A stretch of 17,184 nucleotides of DNA from Betaproteobacteria bacterium. Lineage in GTDB: Bacteria; Pseudomonadota; Gammaproteobacteria; Burkholderiales; SG8-39. The notes below the pieces were generated by a model. The model worked only from the letters and a program-made list of their open reading frames with translations, was not told the DNA's origin and made no database searches. Position numbers and translations under genes: made by a program. Positions 1 to 8,439 of the stretch are shown here, one piece after another (position 1 is the first letter of the stretch; every line of letters starts with the position of its first letter). Location of the stretch: positions 1 through 17,184 of the forward strand of contig SHXF01000090.1 in NCBI GenBank assembly GCA_009693435.1, in the 5' to 3' direction.

Positions 1-30
1 ACAACGAGGTGAGGCCCCACAGTTCGCTTG

Positions 31-62
31 GCTACAGGCCACCGGCGCCGGCGGCCTGTAGC
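31..62. repeat. Perfect 10-bp inverted repeat (hairpin)
   Basis: GCTACAGGCC at 31-40 is repeated in inverted form at 53-62, with a 12-base GC-rich loop whose core (42-51) is itself a palindrome. The flanks also carry partly matching GAGG/CCTC blocks. No T-tract follows on either strand, so it is not a classical intrinsic terminator. It lies in the non-coding 139 bases next to the broken DUF1428 gene and could be the remnant of a mobile element or a transcript-end structure. Identity unknown. Confidence 0.55.
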
Positions 63-139
63 CCTCGGCCCCTCGTGCTCGCACAACCGGAGATGGTGCA
101 GTAAAGTAACAATGGCCCTGGTACAAAAGATCGGTCAGG

Positions 140-238
140 TCACTCGCGCCAGACCTTGCCGGCCTTGCGCGCCATGCGGCGGTAGGCTTCCAGGTTCCTC
201 TTCGGTACCGGTACGATGAAACCGTCTACGTAGGCCAT
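140..238 (-). pseudogene. Truncated DUF1428 (YbaA-like) family gene, 5' stub
   Basis: The reading frame from the ATG at 238 gives 32 residues beginning MAYVDGFIVPVPKRNLEAYR and ending KAGKVWRE before a TGA. This is the characteristic N-terminus of the DUF1428 family (small cytosolic proteins of unknown function, usually about 115-120 residues). The start is supported by a GGAGGGG ribosome-binding site a few bases upstream. In intact members the chain goes on after VWRE with a further 80 or so residues. Here the sequence leaves the family completely at position 142 and does not resume in any frame, so the gene is a 5' fragment left by a deletion or insertion. It points away from the receptor gene at 365, with which it probably shares an intergenic promoter region. 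Family assignment rests on memory of the N-terminal signature. Confidence 0.6.
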
Positions 239-364
239 GGCGATCCCCTCCGGGTCAATGCGTCGACTACATGATACCGGCGCGCGGGACGCGTCAGGCC
301 CGGCCCCCGCGTGCCACAATGGCCGCCGCGTTCCAGTCCGGAACGGAAGACGAGGAACGACGCG

Positions 365-1342
365 ATGCGAACCCACGCCCCCCTGATGCTCGCCGCGGCG
401 CTCGCCATTGCCGCCGCCGTCCCGCAAGCGACGTTTGCGCAGGCCTATCCGTCCAAGCCCGTGCGCCTGATCGTGCCGTATGCGCCCGGCGGTGCGACCG
501 ACATCATCGCCCGCGCCGCCGCCATCGAGCTATCCAGGACTTTCGGGCAGCCCGTGAACGTCGACAACCGCGCAGGCGCCGGCGGCAACCTCGGCGCCGA
601 GCAGGCGGCGAAGGCCGCGCCCGACGGCTACACCATGCTCATGTCCGCCAGCAGCCTGCACGGCATCACGCCGTTCCTGTACTCGAAGCTCAACTACGAC
701 CCGAACAAGGACCTCGTCCCGGTCATCGTCTTCGCCGCCTTCGCCAACGTGCTGGTGCTCAACCCGGGCGTGAAGGCGAACTCGGTGAAGGAGGTCATCG
801 AACTGGTCCGCTCGCAGCCCGGCCAGTTCACCTACGCTTCCAGCGGCAGCGGCTCGACCATCCACATGTCGGGCGAGATGTTCACGCACCTGCTCGGCCT
901 GAAGATGACGCACGTCCCGTACAAGGGCAGCGGGCCGGCGGTCACCGACCTGATCGGCGGCCAGGTGCACATGATGTTCGACAACATCCCTTCGGCGATT
1001 TCTCACATCCGCTCGGGCAAGCTGCGGGCGCTCGCGACCACCGGACCGAGGCGCGCCGTCGCGCTGCCCGACTTGCCGACGATGATCGAGTCGGGCGTCG
1101 CCGGCTTCGAGTCCACGGCGTGGTTCGGGCTCGTCATGCCGGCGGGAACGCCGCGCGAGATCGTCGCCAGAATGAACGCGGAAGGCCAGAAGGCCGCCAG
1201 GTCCCCCGAGTTCGTCAAGCGCATGACCGACCTCGGCTACGAAATCGTCGGCGGCACGCCGGATCAGATGGCGTCGATGATCCAGGACGAAATCCGTCGC
1301 TGGGGTCCGATCGTGAAGGCCTCGGGGGCGAAGGCCGACTGA
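365..1342 (+). CDS. Bug/TctC-family tripartite tricarboxylate transporter substrate-binding receptor
   Basis: This encodes a 325-residue periplasmic binding protein of the Bug (TctC) family, which is greatly expanded in Burkholderiales and binds carboxylates such as citrate, other organic acids or aromatic acids for TTT transporters. A signal peptide occupies about residues 1-25 (charged start, Ala/Leu-rich core, cleavage near TFA-QA). It is followed by the hallmark YPSKPVRLIVPYAPGGATD and, later, the VPYKGSGPA segment typical of the family. The ATG at 365 is preferred to the one at 311 because it has a GAGGA ribosome-binding site and starts directly with the signal peptide. No TctA/TctB membrane partners are in the window, so it is an orphan receptor, as is common in this group. 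It is convergent with the HicA toxin gene, with only 16 bases between their stops. The ligand is unknown. Confidence 0.93.
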   Translation: MRTHAPLMLAAALAIAAAVPQATFAQAYPSKPVRLIVPYAPGGATDIIARAAAIELSRTFGQPVNVDNRAGAGGNLGAEQAAKAAPDGYTMLMSASSLHGITPFLYSKLNYDPNKDLVPVIVFAAFANVLVLNPGVKANSVKEVIELVRSQPGQFTYASSGSGSTIHMSGEMFTHLLGLKMTHVPYKGSGPAVTDLIGGQVHMMFDNIPSAISHIRSGKLRALATTGPRRAVALPDLPTMIESGVAGFESTAWFGLVMPAGTPREIVARMNAEGQKAARSPEFVKRMTDLGYEIVGGTPDQMASMIQDEIRRWGPIVKASGAKAD

Positions 1343-1358
1343 GCAGGGAAGGGCGGGC

Positions 1359-1553
1359 CTAGAACTTCTTCGGCAGTCCGGCCTGCTTCAGTACCGCATT
1401 GGCCGTGTGGCGGGACTTGATCCGGCCATCCACCGGGAAGCGCACGCCGGAAATCGGGCTCGACCAGATCTCGTGGTCGCCCTTCCCTTGCCGCTCGAAG
1501 CGGCAGCCTGCATCGCGCAGGACGCGCTTGAGCTCTGGCGCGAAATCCGCCAT
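1359..1553 (-). CDS. hicA: HicA-family toxin (mRNA interferase)
   Basis: This 64-residue protein matches the HicA fold: a short N-terminal helix (ELKRVLRDAGC), then FERQGKGDHEIW with the catalytic histidine at residue 27, then the basic RIKSRHTANAVLKQAGL segment. HicA toxins cleave mRNA through a double-stranded-RNA-binding-like domain and are neutralised by a HicB partner. The length is normal for the family. The ATG shares its A with the stop of the upstream antitoxin gene (TGATG at 1551-1555), so the two are translationally coupled. The antitoxin-first order is the reverse of E. coli hicAB but is common for DUF1902 partners. No inactivating change is visible. Confidence 0.87.
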   Translation of the reverse strand: MADFAPELKRVLRDAGCRFERQGKGDHEIWSSPISGVRFPVDGRIKSRHTANAVLKQAGLPKKF

Positions 1554-1783
1554 CAGGCCGCGGCGCGAGCGACCTCGAAGCGGCGGGTAAGCAGCTCGAA
1601 CGCCACTTCGGCACCGGTGGCGATGCCGTTGGCGTCAAGCAACTCGGGCACCATGACCTTGAGCTTCTGCACAAGCGCTTCCAGCGTGTCGGACTCGGTC
1701 GCCAGGCCAGGGACGTCGTCGCTGGTCGCCACCCAGACCGCTGCTTCGTCGTCCCATTCGGCGCGGATGAAGTAGGGTTTCAT
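1553..1783 (-). CDS. hicB: DUF1902 / HicB-like antitoxin
   Basis: This 76-residue protein has the partial RNase-H-like HicB core seen in DUF1902 antitoxins: IRAEWDDEAAVWVATSDDVPGLATE, then the helix SDTLEALVQKLKVMVPELL. It lies directly upstream of the HicA toxin gene and overlaps its start, which supports the pairing. No separate ribbon-helix-helix or helix-turn-helix DNA-binding domain is visible after the core, only a short tail (ELLTRRFEVARAAA), so autoregulation may be weak or indirect. A TAGAAT hexamer at 1817-1812 on the minus strand could be a -10 box. The AlbA_2-type pseudogene ends 66 bases upstream on the same strand. Confidence 0.85.
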   Translation of the reverse strand: MKPYFIRAEWDDEAAVWVATSDDVPGLATESDTLEALVQKLKVMVPELLDANGIATGAEVAFELLTRRFEVARAAA

Positions 1784-1849
1784 GTCATTGATCCCATCTT
1801 AGTGATGCAGCATTCTACGCTCGCCGTGCATGCTGTGGTGCTATGCGGG

Positions 1850-2994
1850 CTATGGTGAAGGCCCGATCCACTGGGATGCTTCGTCAAAATATTGCGAGCG
1901 CTCAAGTCCGAAAGCATTCCAAACCATGTCGAACAGGGAGCGCATGATCGGGTTGATGTCTCTAGTGTCTTCAAGCAAAGCAGTAGGAAGAATTAGATTT
2001 TGCCGATCGAGTTTTCTCTGATGCAAATAGGTGGACCCCGAGTTGCCGGTAAGTTGGAAATCGCCAATGCCCAGGAAGCTCAGGAACACAAAATATGGTG
2101 GCGCCGATCCAAGCTCTGCTAGCGCAGATGCGTACTCTCGGGTCCAATTGATCAACAAGAGTTCGTACCATTGAGGGACTAGATACCAGCGTTCATCGCG
2201 ATGCTTTTCAAATGCAAGCATCGCTTCGACAATTCCGCTGCGGAACTGCTGGGTATACGCCACACTCGGGGTCGTCGAGTTCGAGTAAGAGACGTAGCCG
2301 TCAAAATTCAAGTGCGAAGAGGATCGAACCCAACCAATCGGGGCGAATCTATGTCGCTGTGCTTGAGAGGGGACTGTACTTGCACTTGAATTTGCGTCAA
2401 ATGCCGACATCGACATGACATGGAGAATTAGCTTTCCGGCAGACGAAACAGGAACGGGCGTCTCGCCCGCAGCGATTCGCTGAAGGCGAGCACTACGAAA
2501 ATCACGCGCCTTATCACCAATTCCGCGGGTCTGTAGAAATGCGGTTCTAAGTTCATCTACGTCCAAGGGATAACTCCCCGTTTTCCGTCCGTAGAAGTGG
2601 GCGTGCTTACCAATCGTTACTCGATGAGGTGCGGCCCAACTCCTGGGAACATGGATTACCAGAACTTGCCTATCCTTTTCCAGCGCGATGAACTTGACCT
2701 CTATTTGAGGAAGTCTAGGTTGTACGCCGCCTCTGCATAGATGCTCAATACGAAGTCTCACCGCGTCGACAGAAAGAACTTCGATGCCGCGCAGGGCGCT
2801 GGGTACGCCGTCGGGCGCGTCCACACCGTACAGAAGTGTTCCCCCTTCGGTGTTTGCGAAAGAGGTAATGGAGCGGAGAATCTTGACCGCACCACCGTCA
2901 CCCTGTCAGGTAGATCGCGCTTGAATTCAATATATTTTCCTTCCGGCACTTGGTTGGCGAGAATTTCATTCAGATCCTCGCGCGTGGCAATCAT
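1850..2994 (-). pseudogene. Schlafen AlbA_2-domain protein, frameshifted
   Basis: Two adjacent frames together make one protein of about 381 residues. The first starts at the ATG at 2994 (ribosome-binding site GGGAGAA) and gives MIATREDLNEILANQVPEGK followed by YIEFKRDLPD, the opening of an AlbA_2 (Schlafen ATPase/DNA-binding-like) domain. Near 2901-2905 the reading must move by one base. The next frame then gives GDGGAVKILRSITSFANTEG and a GTLLYGVDAPDGV segment, the conserved core of the domain, and runs on to TAG at 1850. One missing G in a GGG run explains the break. The C-terminal 230 residues (aromatic-rich, e.g. YLVPQWYELLLINWTREY) are not recognised. AlbA_2 proteins act as predicted transcription regulators or in phage-defence-type genes; the role here is unknown. 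The gene is AT-richer than its neighbours, suggesting transfer. A sequencing error remains possible. Confidence 0.75.
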
Positions 2995-3028
2995 GGCGTT
3001 CTCCCGAGAAGTGCGGGTTTCCAAAACG

Positions 3029-3053
3029 AAAAACCCGGCAGAGCCGGGCTTTT
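3029..3053 (-). terminator. Rho-independent terminator after the Mo-hydroxylase operon
   Basis: Read on the minus strand, the stem GCCCGGC / GCCGGGT closes a three-base loop and is followed by TTTTTCGTTTT. The stem is 3034-3039 paired with 3043-3048. It lies about 20 bases past the stop of the FAD-subunit gene, so it ends that operon before the AlbA_2 gene starts at 2994. A-runs on one side and T-runs on the other mean it could also work on the plus strand. Confidence 0.88.
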
Positions 3054-3071
3054 CAGTTGGTGCGGTGCAGA

Positions 3072-3872
3072 TTACTTTAGCGCCGCTTCCACCGCCCGCT
3101 TGGCCATCACGGTGACGAGGTGCGCGCGGTATTCCGCGCTGGCGTGCAGGTCGGAGTTCAGCCCCTTGTCGCTGACCTTGATATTGGCCACCGACGACGG
3201 ATCGAACTTCGCGGCCAGCGCTTTCTCCATCTCGGCCTGGCGGAAGGCGCAGCCGCCGGCGCCCGTGACGCCGACGCGCACCTTGCCGCCGCCGAAGTCG
3301 GCCACGAACACGCCGACGATGGCGAAGCGCGAGGCCGGGTTCTTGAACTTCATGTAGGCCGCGCGCTTGGGCACCGGGAAGCTCACGCTGGTGATGACCT
3401 CGCCCTGCGCGAGCGAGGTCTCGAACAGGCCCTTGAAGAACTTGTCGGCCTCGTGCTTGCCCTTGTTGGTGGTGATCGTCGCGCCCAGGCCGACCACTGC
3501 GGCCGGGTAGTCCGCCGCCGGGTCGCTGTTGGCGAGCGCGCCGCCGATGGTGCCCATGTTGCGCACCTGCCGGTCGCCGATCATGCCGGCAAGCGCGGCG
3601 AGGGCAGGGATCGCCTTCTTCACGCTGGAGGAGCCCGCCACCTCGGCGTGGCGCACCATCGCGCCGATGACGACCGCGTTGCCCTCGGCCTTGAGCGACT
3701 TCAGGTCGCCAAGGCCGCCCAGGTCGATCAGGTCGGTTGGGTGCGCGAGGCGCAGCTTCATCGCCTGCACCAGGCTCTGGCCGCCGGCGAGGATCTTCGC
3801 GTCGGCGCTTTTCGCCGCCATCGCGGCGGCTTCGTTCACGCTGGTCGCGCGGTGATATTTGAATGCGTACAT
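3072..3872 (-). CDS. Molybdenum hydroxylase FAD-binding medium subunit (CoxM-like)
   Basis: This 266-residue flavoprotein subunit passes electrons from the FeS subunit to the terminal acceptor in xanthine-dehydrogenase/CO-dehydrogenase-type enzymes. FAD-binding motifs are visible: AGGQSL at residues 29-34 and MGTIGGALANSDPAADYPA from about 106, followed by the CO-dehydrogenase flavoprotein C-terminal domain (FKNPASRFAIVGV). The length is normal for CoxM-type subunits. The ATG at 3872 is chosen because AGGAG lies just upstream, overlapping the stop of the large-subunit gene eight bases away. It is the last gene of the S-L-M operon and is followed by a strong terminator. Confidence 0.93.
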   Translation of the reverse strand: MYAFKYHRATSVNEAAAMAAKSADAKILAGGQSLVQAMKLRLAHPTDLIDLGGLGDLKSLKAEGNAVVIGAMVRHAEVAGSSSVKKAIPALAALAGMIGDRQVRNMGTIGGALANSDPAADYPAAVVGLGATITTNKGKHEADKFFKGLFETSLAQGEVITSVSFPVPKRAAYMKFKNPASRFAIVGVFVADFGGGKVRVGVTGAGGCAFRQAEMEKALAAKFDPSSVANIKVSDKGLNSDLHASAEYRAHLVTVMAKRAVEAALK

Positions 3873-3880
3873 GTTGGCTC

Positions 3881-6229
<2,349 letters not shown>

Positions 6230-6236
6230 GGCGTCC

Positions 6237-6716
6237 TCACTTTCCCGCAGCCATGGCTTTTGCGCCGGCCGCGATGGACTTGACGATGTTGTGGTAGCCG
6301 GTGCAGCGGCACAGGTTGCCGTCGAGCGCCTCGCGGATTTCCTGCTCCGAGGGGTTGGCATTGCCCTTGGCGAAGTCGAGGGCGTTCATCACCATGCCCG
6401 GGGTGCAGAAACCGCACTGCAGGCCGTGGTGCTCCTTGAACGCGGCCTGCATCGGGTGCAACGTGCCGTCGGCCTTGGCGACGCCTTCGATGGTGAGGAT
6501 GTCCGCGCCCTCGGCCTGCATCGCGACCATCGAGCAGGCCTTCACGGCCTTGCCGTTCATGTGCACCGTGCACGCCCCGCATTGCGCGGTGTCGCAGCCG
6601 ACGTGCGTGCCGGTGAGCCGCAGGTTTTCGCGGATGAAGGTGACGAGCAGCGTGCGCTCTTCGACTTCTGCGGATACGGCCTTGCCGTTGACCTTCATGG
6701 ATACCTTGATTGCCAT
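6237..6716 (-). CDS. Molybdenum hydroxylase [2Fe-2S] small subunit (CoxS-like)
   Basis: This 159-residue electron-transfer subunit holds two [2Fe-2S] clusters. The plant-ferredoxin-type N-terminal cluster uses Cys41, Cys46, Cys49 and Cys61 ([20 protein letters not shown] then AC). The C-terminal helical cluster uses Cys101, Cys104, Cys136 and Cys138 (QCGFCTPGM and CRCTGY). All eight ligands are present. The start at 6716 has a perfect AGGAGG four bases upstream. It is the first gene of the operon, followed by the large and medium subunits with 7- and 8-base gaps. Its leader shares the 6717-6893 region with the divergent response-regulator gene. Confidence 0.95.
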   Translation of the reverse strand: MAIKVSMKVNGKAVSAEVEERTLLVTFIRENLRLTGTHVGCDTAQCGACTVHMNGKAVKACSMVAMQAEGADILTIEGVAKADGTLHPMQAAFKEHHGLQCGFCTPGMVMNALDFAKGNANPSEQEIREALDGNLCRCTGYHNIVKSIAAGAKAMAAGK

Positions 6717-6795
6717 GCTGCCTCCTGAGTGTTCCCGGGGTTCTTTTTCCTGCGGGGGGAGTGCATCGTAGCCAAGCCATCTTCCGCGGGCAATG

Positions 6796-6806
6796 TTGCG
6801 GTGCAA
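6796..6806. promoter_or_regulatory. Candidate operator palindrome between the hydroxylase operon and the divergent regulator
   Basis: TTGCGGTGCAA is a perfect TTGC-N3-GCAA dyad inside the 177-base divergent intergenic region. A further GCAAT lies just upstream (6790-6794), giving closely spaced repeats of the same word. The location would suit a site for the nearby OmpR-type regulators. It is short, no matching copy was found in front of the other genes, and it may be chance. Confidence 0.2.
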
Positions 6807-6893
6807 TATGCAGTTCCTCGCGCGGCCTGCGACAGGTTCGCGAAAGTCCTGCGCAAGCTGCCGGAAAGCGTGGTTGCGTACTGTGTCCCTTCC

Positions 6894-7448
6894 ATGAACG
6901 CCGCCGACGTGCTCGTGGTCGAGGATGACCTCTCGATTGCGGCCAGCCTGATGACGGCGCTGGCCGAGGAGGGCCATCGGCCAAAGGTGGCGACCAGCGG
7001 CGAAGCTGCTCTCGAAGGCACGGCGGCACGGCCTTTCGACATCGTGCTGCTGGACATCGGCCTGCCGGGAATCGACGGTTTCGAGACGCTGAGCAGGCTA
7101 CGGGCCGCGGGTTACCGCCACCCGATCCTGATGCTGACGGCGCGCGATGCCGAGGCTGACCGCCTGCGCGGCCTCGACGGAGGCGCGGACGACTACGTCG
7201 TCAAGCCTTTTGCGCTGCCCGAGCTGATGGCTCGCGTGCGCGCGCTGCTGCGCCTGCTGCGCGATGCCGGGCGTGCCGTGTCCAAGGACGAACTGGTGCG
7301 CGTGCTTGCCGGCACGGACGGCGAACTGACCCAGAACGCCGTGGAAGTCTACGTCTCGCGCCTGCGTCCGAAGATCGAACCCGCGGGCATCACGATCCGC
7401 ACCATCCGCGGACTCGGCTACATGATGGCGGGTTACTCACCGGAGTAA
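6894..7448 (+). CDS. OmpR-family response regulator with internally deleted DNA-binding domain
   Basis: This 184-residue protein has a complete receiver domain: acidic pocket Asp11/Asp12, phospho-acceptor Asp54 (LLDIGLPG), Thr82 and Lys104 (VVKPF). After [20 protein letters not shown] it continues with [19 protein letters not shown] and [11 protein letters not shown], the recognition helix and wing of the OmpR winged helix. Compared with the intact regulator at 7746, the stretch between RVR and VSK is 15 residues instead of 58, so the N-terminal sheet and first helix of the DNA-binding domain are missing without loss of frame. DNA binding is doubtful. The ATG at 6894 matches the normal receiver start but has no clear ribosome-binding site. 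Upstream in-frame extensions look non-coding. It is divergent from the hydroxylase operon and has no kinase directly beside it. Confidence 0.8.
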   Translation: MNAADVLVVEDDLSIAASLMTALAEEGHRPKVATSGEAALEGTAARPFDIVLLDIGLPGIDGFETLSRLRAAGYRHPILMLTARDAEADRLRGLDGGADDYVVKPFALPELMARVRALLRLLRDAGRAVSKDELVRVLAGTDGELTQNAVEVYVSRLRPKIEPAGITIRTIRGLGYMMAGYSPE

Positions 7449-7666
7449 ACGGACGCGCGCGACGCCGAGGTGGAACGCGTACGTGACGGCCCAGGCGAGC
7501 CACGCCGTCCACAGCACATGCGAGGCGCAGTGCGCGCCACGCGCGCGCATTGCGCCCGATTCTCGCGCAGGGCGAAGCTCACCCGCGTCTGGGTCGAAAT
7601 GGCGAGCAGGAGGGCGTCGACCAGCAGGACCTGCAGGAGGCGCCCGCGAATGAAATGCGTCTCCAA
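7437..7666 (-). pseudogene. Small two-helix membrane protein gene, frameshifted
   Basis: The frame from the ATG at 7666 starts METHFIRGRLLQVLLVDALL and continues to about FALRENRAQCA, with a hydrophobic helix and strongly GC-biased third codon positions. Both features fade near 7560. From there the neighbouring frame shows the same codon bias and a second hydrophobic helix (HVLWTAWLAWAVTYAFHLGV) and ends at TGA, 7437-7439, overlapping the 3' end of the response-regulator gene on the other strand. The switch point falls in an alternating GC tract (GCGCGCGC), a typical slippage site. Joined, the product would be about 76 residues, with two membrane segments. The family is not recognised. This may be a real decayed gene or a sequencing error. 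Confidence 0.4.
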
Positions 7667-7745
7667 GAAACAAATGCTACAGGGTCAGTCTCGCGCATGG
7701 CTGACGTGAATCAAGGGGCGCTAGGCCCGGAGGTATCATTCCCGC

Positions 7746-8426
7746 ATGCGCATCCTGATCGTGGAAGACGACTCGGCCCTCGCCGAGGGCCTGACGCGCC
7801 TGCTGGGCAGCGAAGGCTACGCCGTCGACGTCGTGGACAATGGTGAAAGCGCGCTGCTCGCCGCGGGCACGGAAAAATTCGACCTCGCCATCCTCGACGT
7901 CGGCCTGCCCGGGCTGGACGGCTTCGAGGCGCTGCGCCGCCTGCGCGCCGGCGGCCGCAAGCTGCCCGTGCTGGTGCTCACGGCGCGCGATGCCGTCGGC
8001 GACCGCGTCCACGGGCTCGACCTCGGCGCCGACGACTACATGGTGAAACCCTTCTCGACGCCGGAGCTCGCCGCGCGCGTGCGGGCGCTGATCCGGCGCT
8101 CGCGGGCCAAGTCCGAACCCAGGATCGTCCACGGACCGCTGACGATGGACATTGCCGCCAAGCGCGTGTTCCTGCACGGCGAGCCGCTGGAACTCGCCGG
8201 CCGCGAGTGGGCGGTGCTCGAAGTGCTGCTGTCGCGGGTGGAGAAAGTCGTCTCGAAGGAGTCGATCATCCAGGCGGTGGCGAGCTGGGGCGACGATCTC
8301 TCGCAGAACGCCATCGAGGTCTACGTCTCGCGCCTGCGCGCCAAGCTCGAGCCGGCGGGCGTACGAATCCGCACCGTGCGCGGCTTCGGCTACATGCTCG
8401 AGGAGTTCGAGGGCCAGCCGGCGTGA
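7746..8426 (+). CDS. OmpR-family response regulator (TctD/QseB-like)
   Basis: This 226-residue two-component transcription regulator is intact. The receiver has Asp8/Asp9, phospho-acceptor Asp51 (ILDVGLPG), Thr79 and Lys101 (MVKPF). The winged-helix DNA-binding domain runs from about residue 125 to 220 ([44 protein letters not shown]). GGAGG lies 11 bases before the ATG, a little long but the best available start. The kinase gene follows after 13 bases, so the pair forms one transcript. The sequence resembles TctD and QseB types, which control tricarboxylate uptake or virulence/motility genes. The targets here are unknown; the adjacent hydroxylase operon and the Bug receptor are candidates. 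Confidence 0.94.
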   Translation: MRILIVEDDSALAEGLTRLLGSEGYAVDVVDNGESALLAAGTEKFDLAILDVGLPGLDGFEALRRLRAGGRKLPVLVLTARDAVGDRVHGLDLGADDYMVKPFSTPELAARVRALIRRSRAKSEPRIVHGPLTMDIAAKRVFLHGEPLELAGREWAVLEVLLSRVEKVVSKESIIQAVASWGDDLSQNAIEVYVSRLRAKLEPAGVRIRTVRGFGYMLEEFEGQPA

Positions 8427-8439
8427 GTCGGGAGTCGCG

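Noticed and set aside
271..1362. A 363-codon plus-strand frame overlapping the receptor gene
   Set aside because: The Arg/Pro-rich translation has no signal peptide or family motif; the alternative frame encodes the full Bug receptor.
2950..3357. A possible plus-strand gene across the terminator
   Set aside because: It runs through a strong terminator and overlaps the FAD-subunit gene; no domain or ribosome-binding site.
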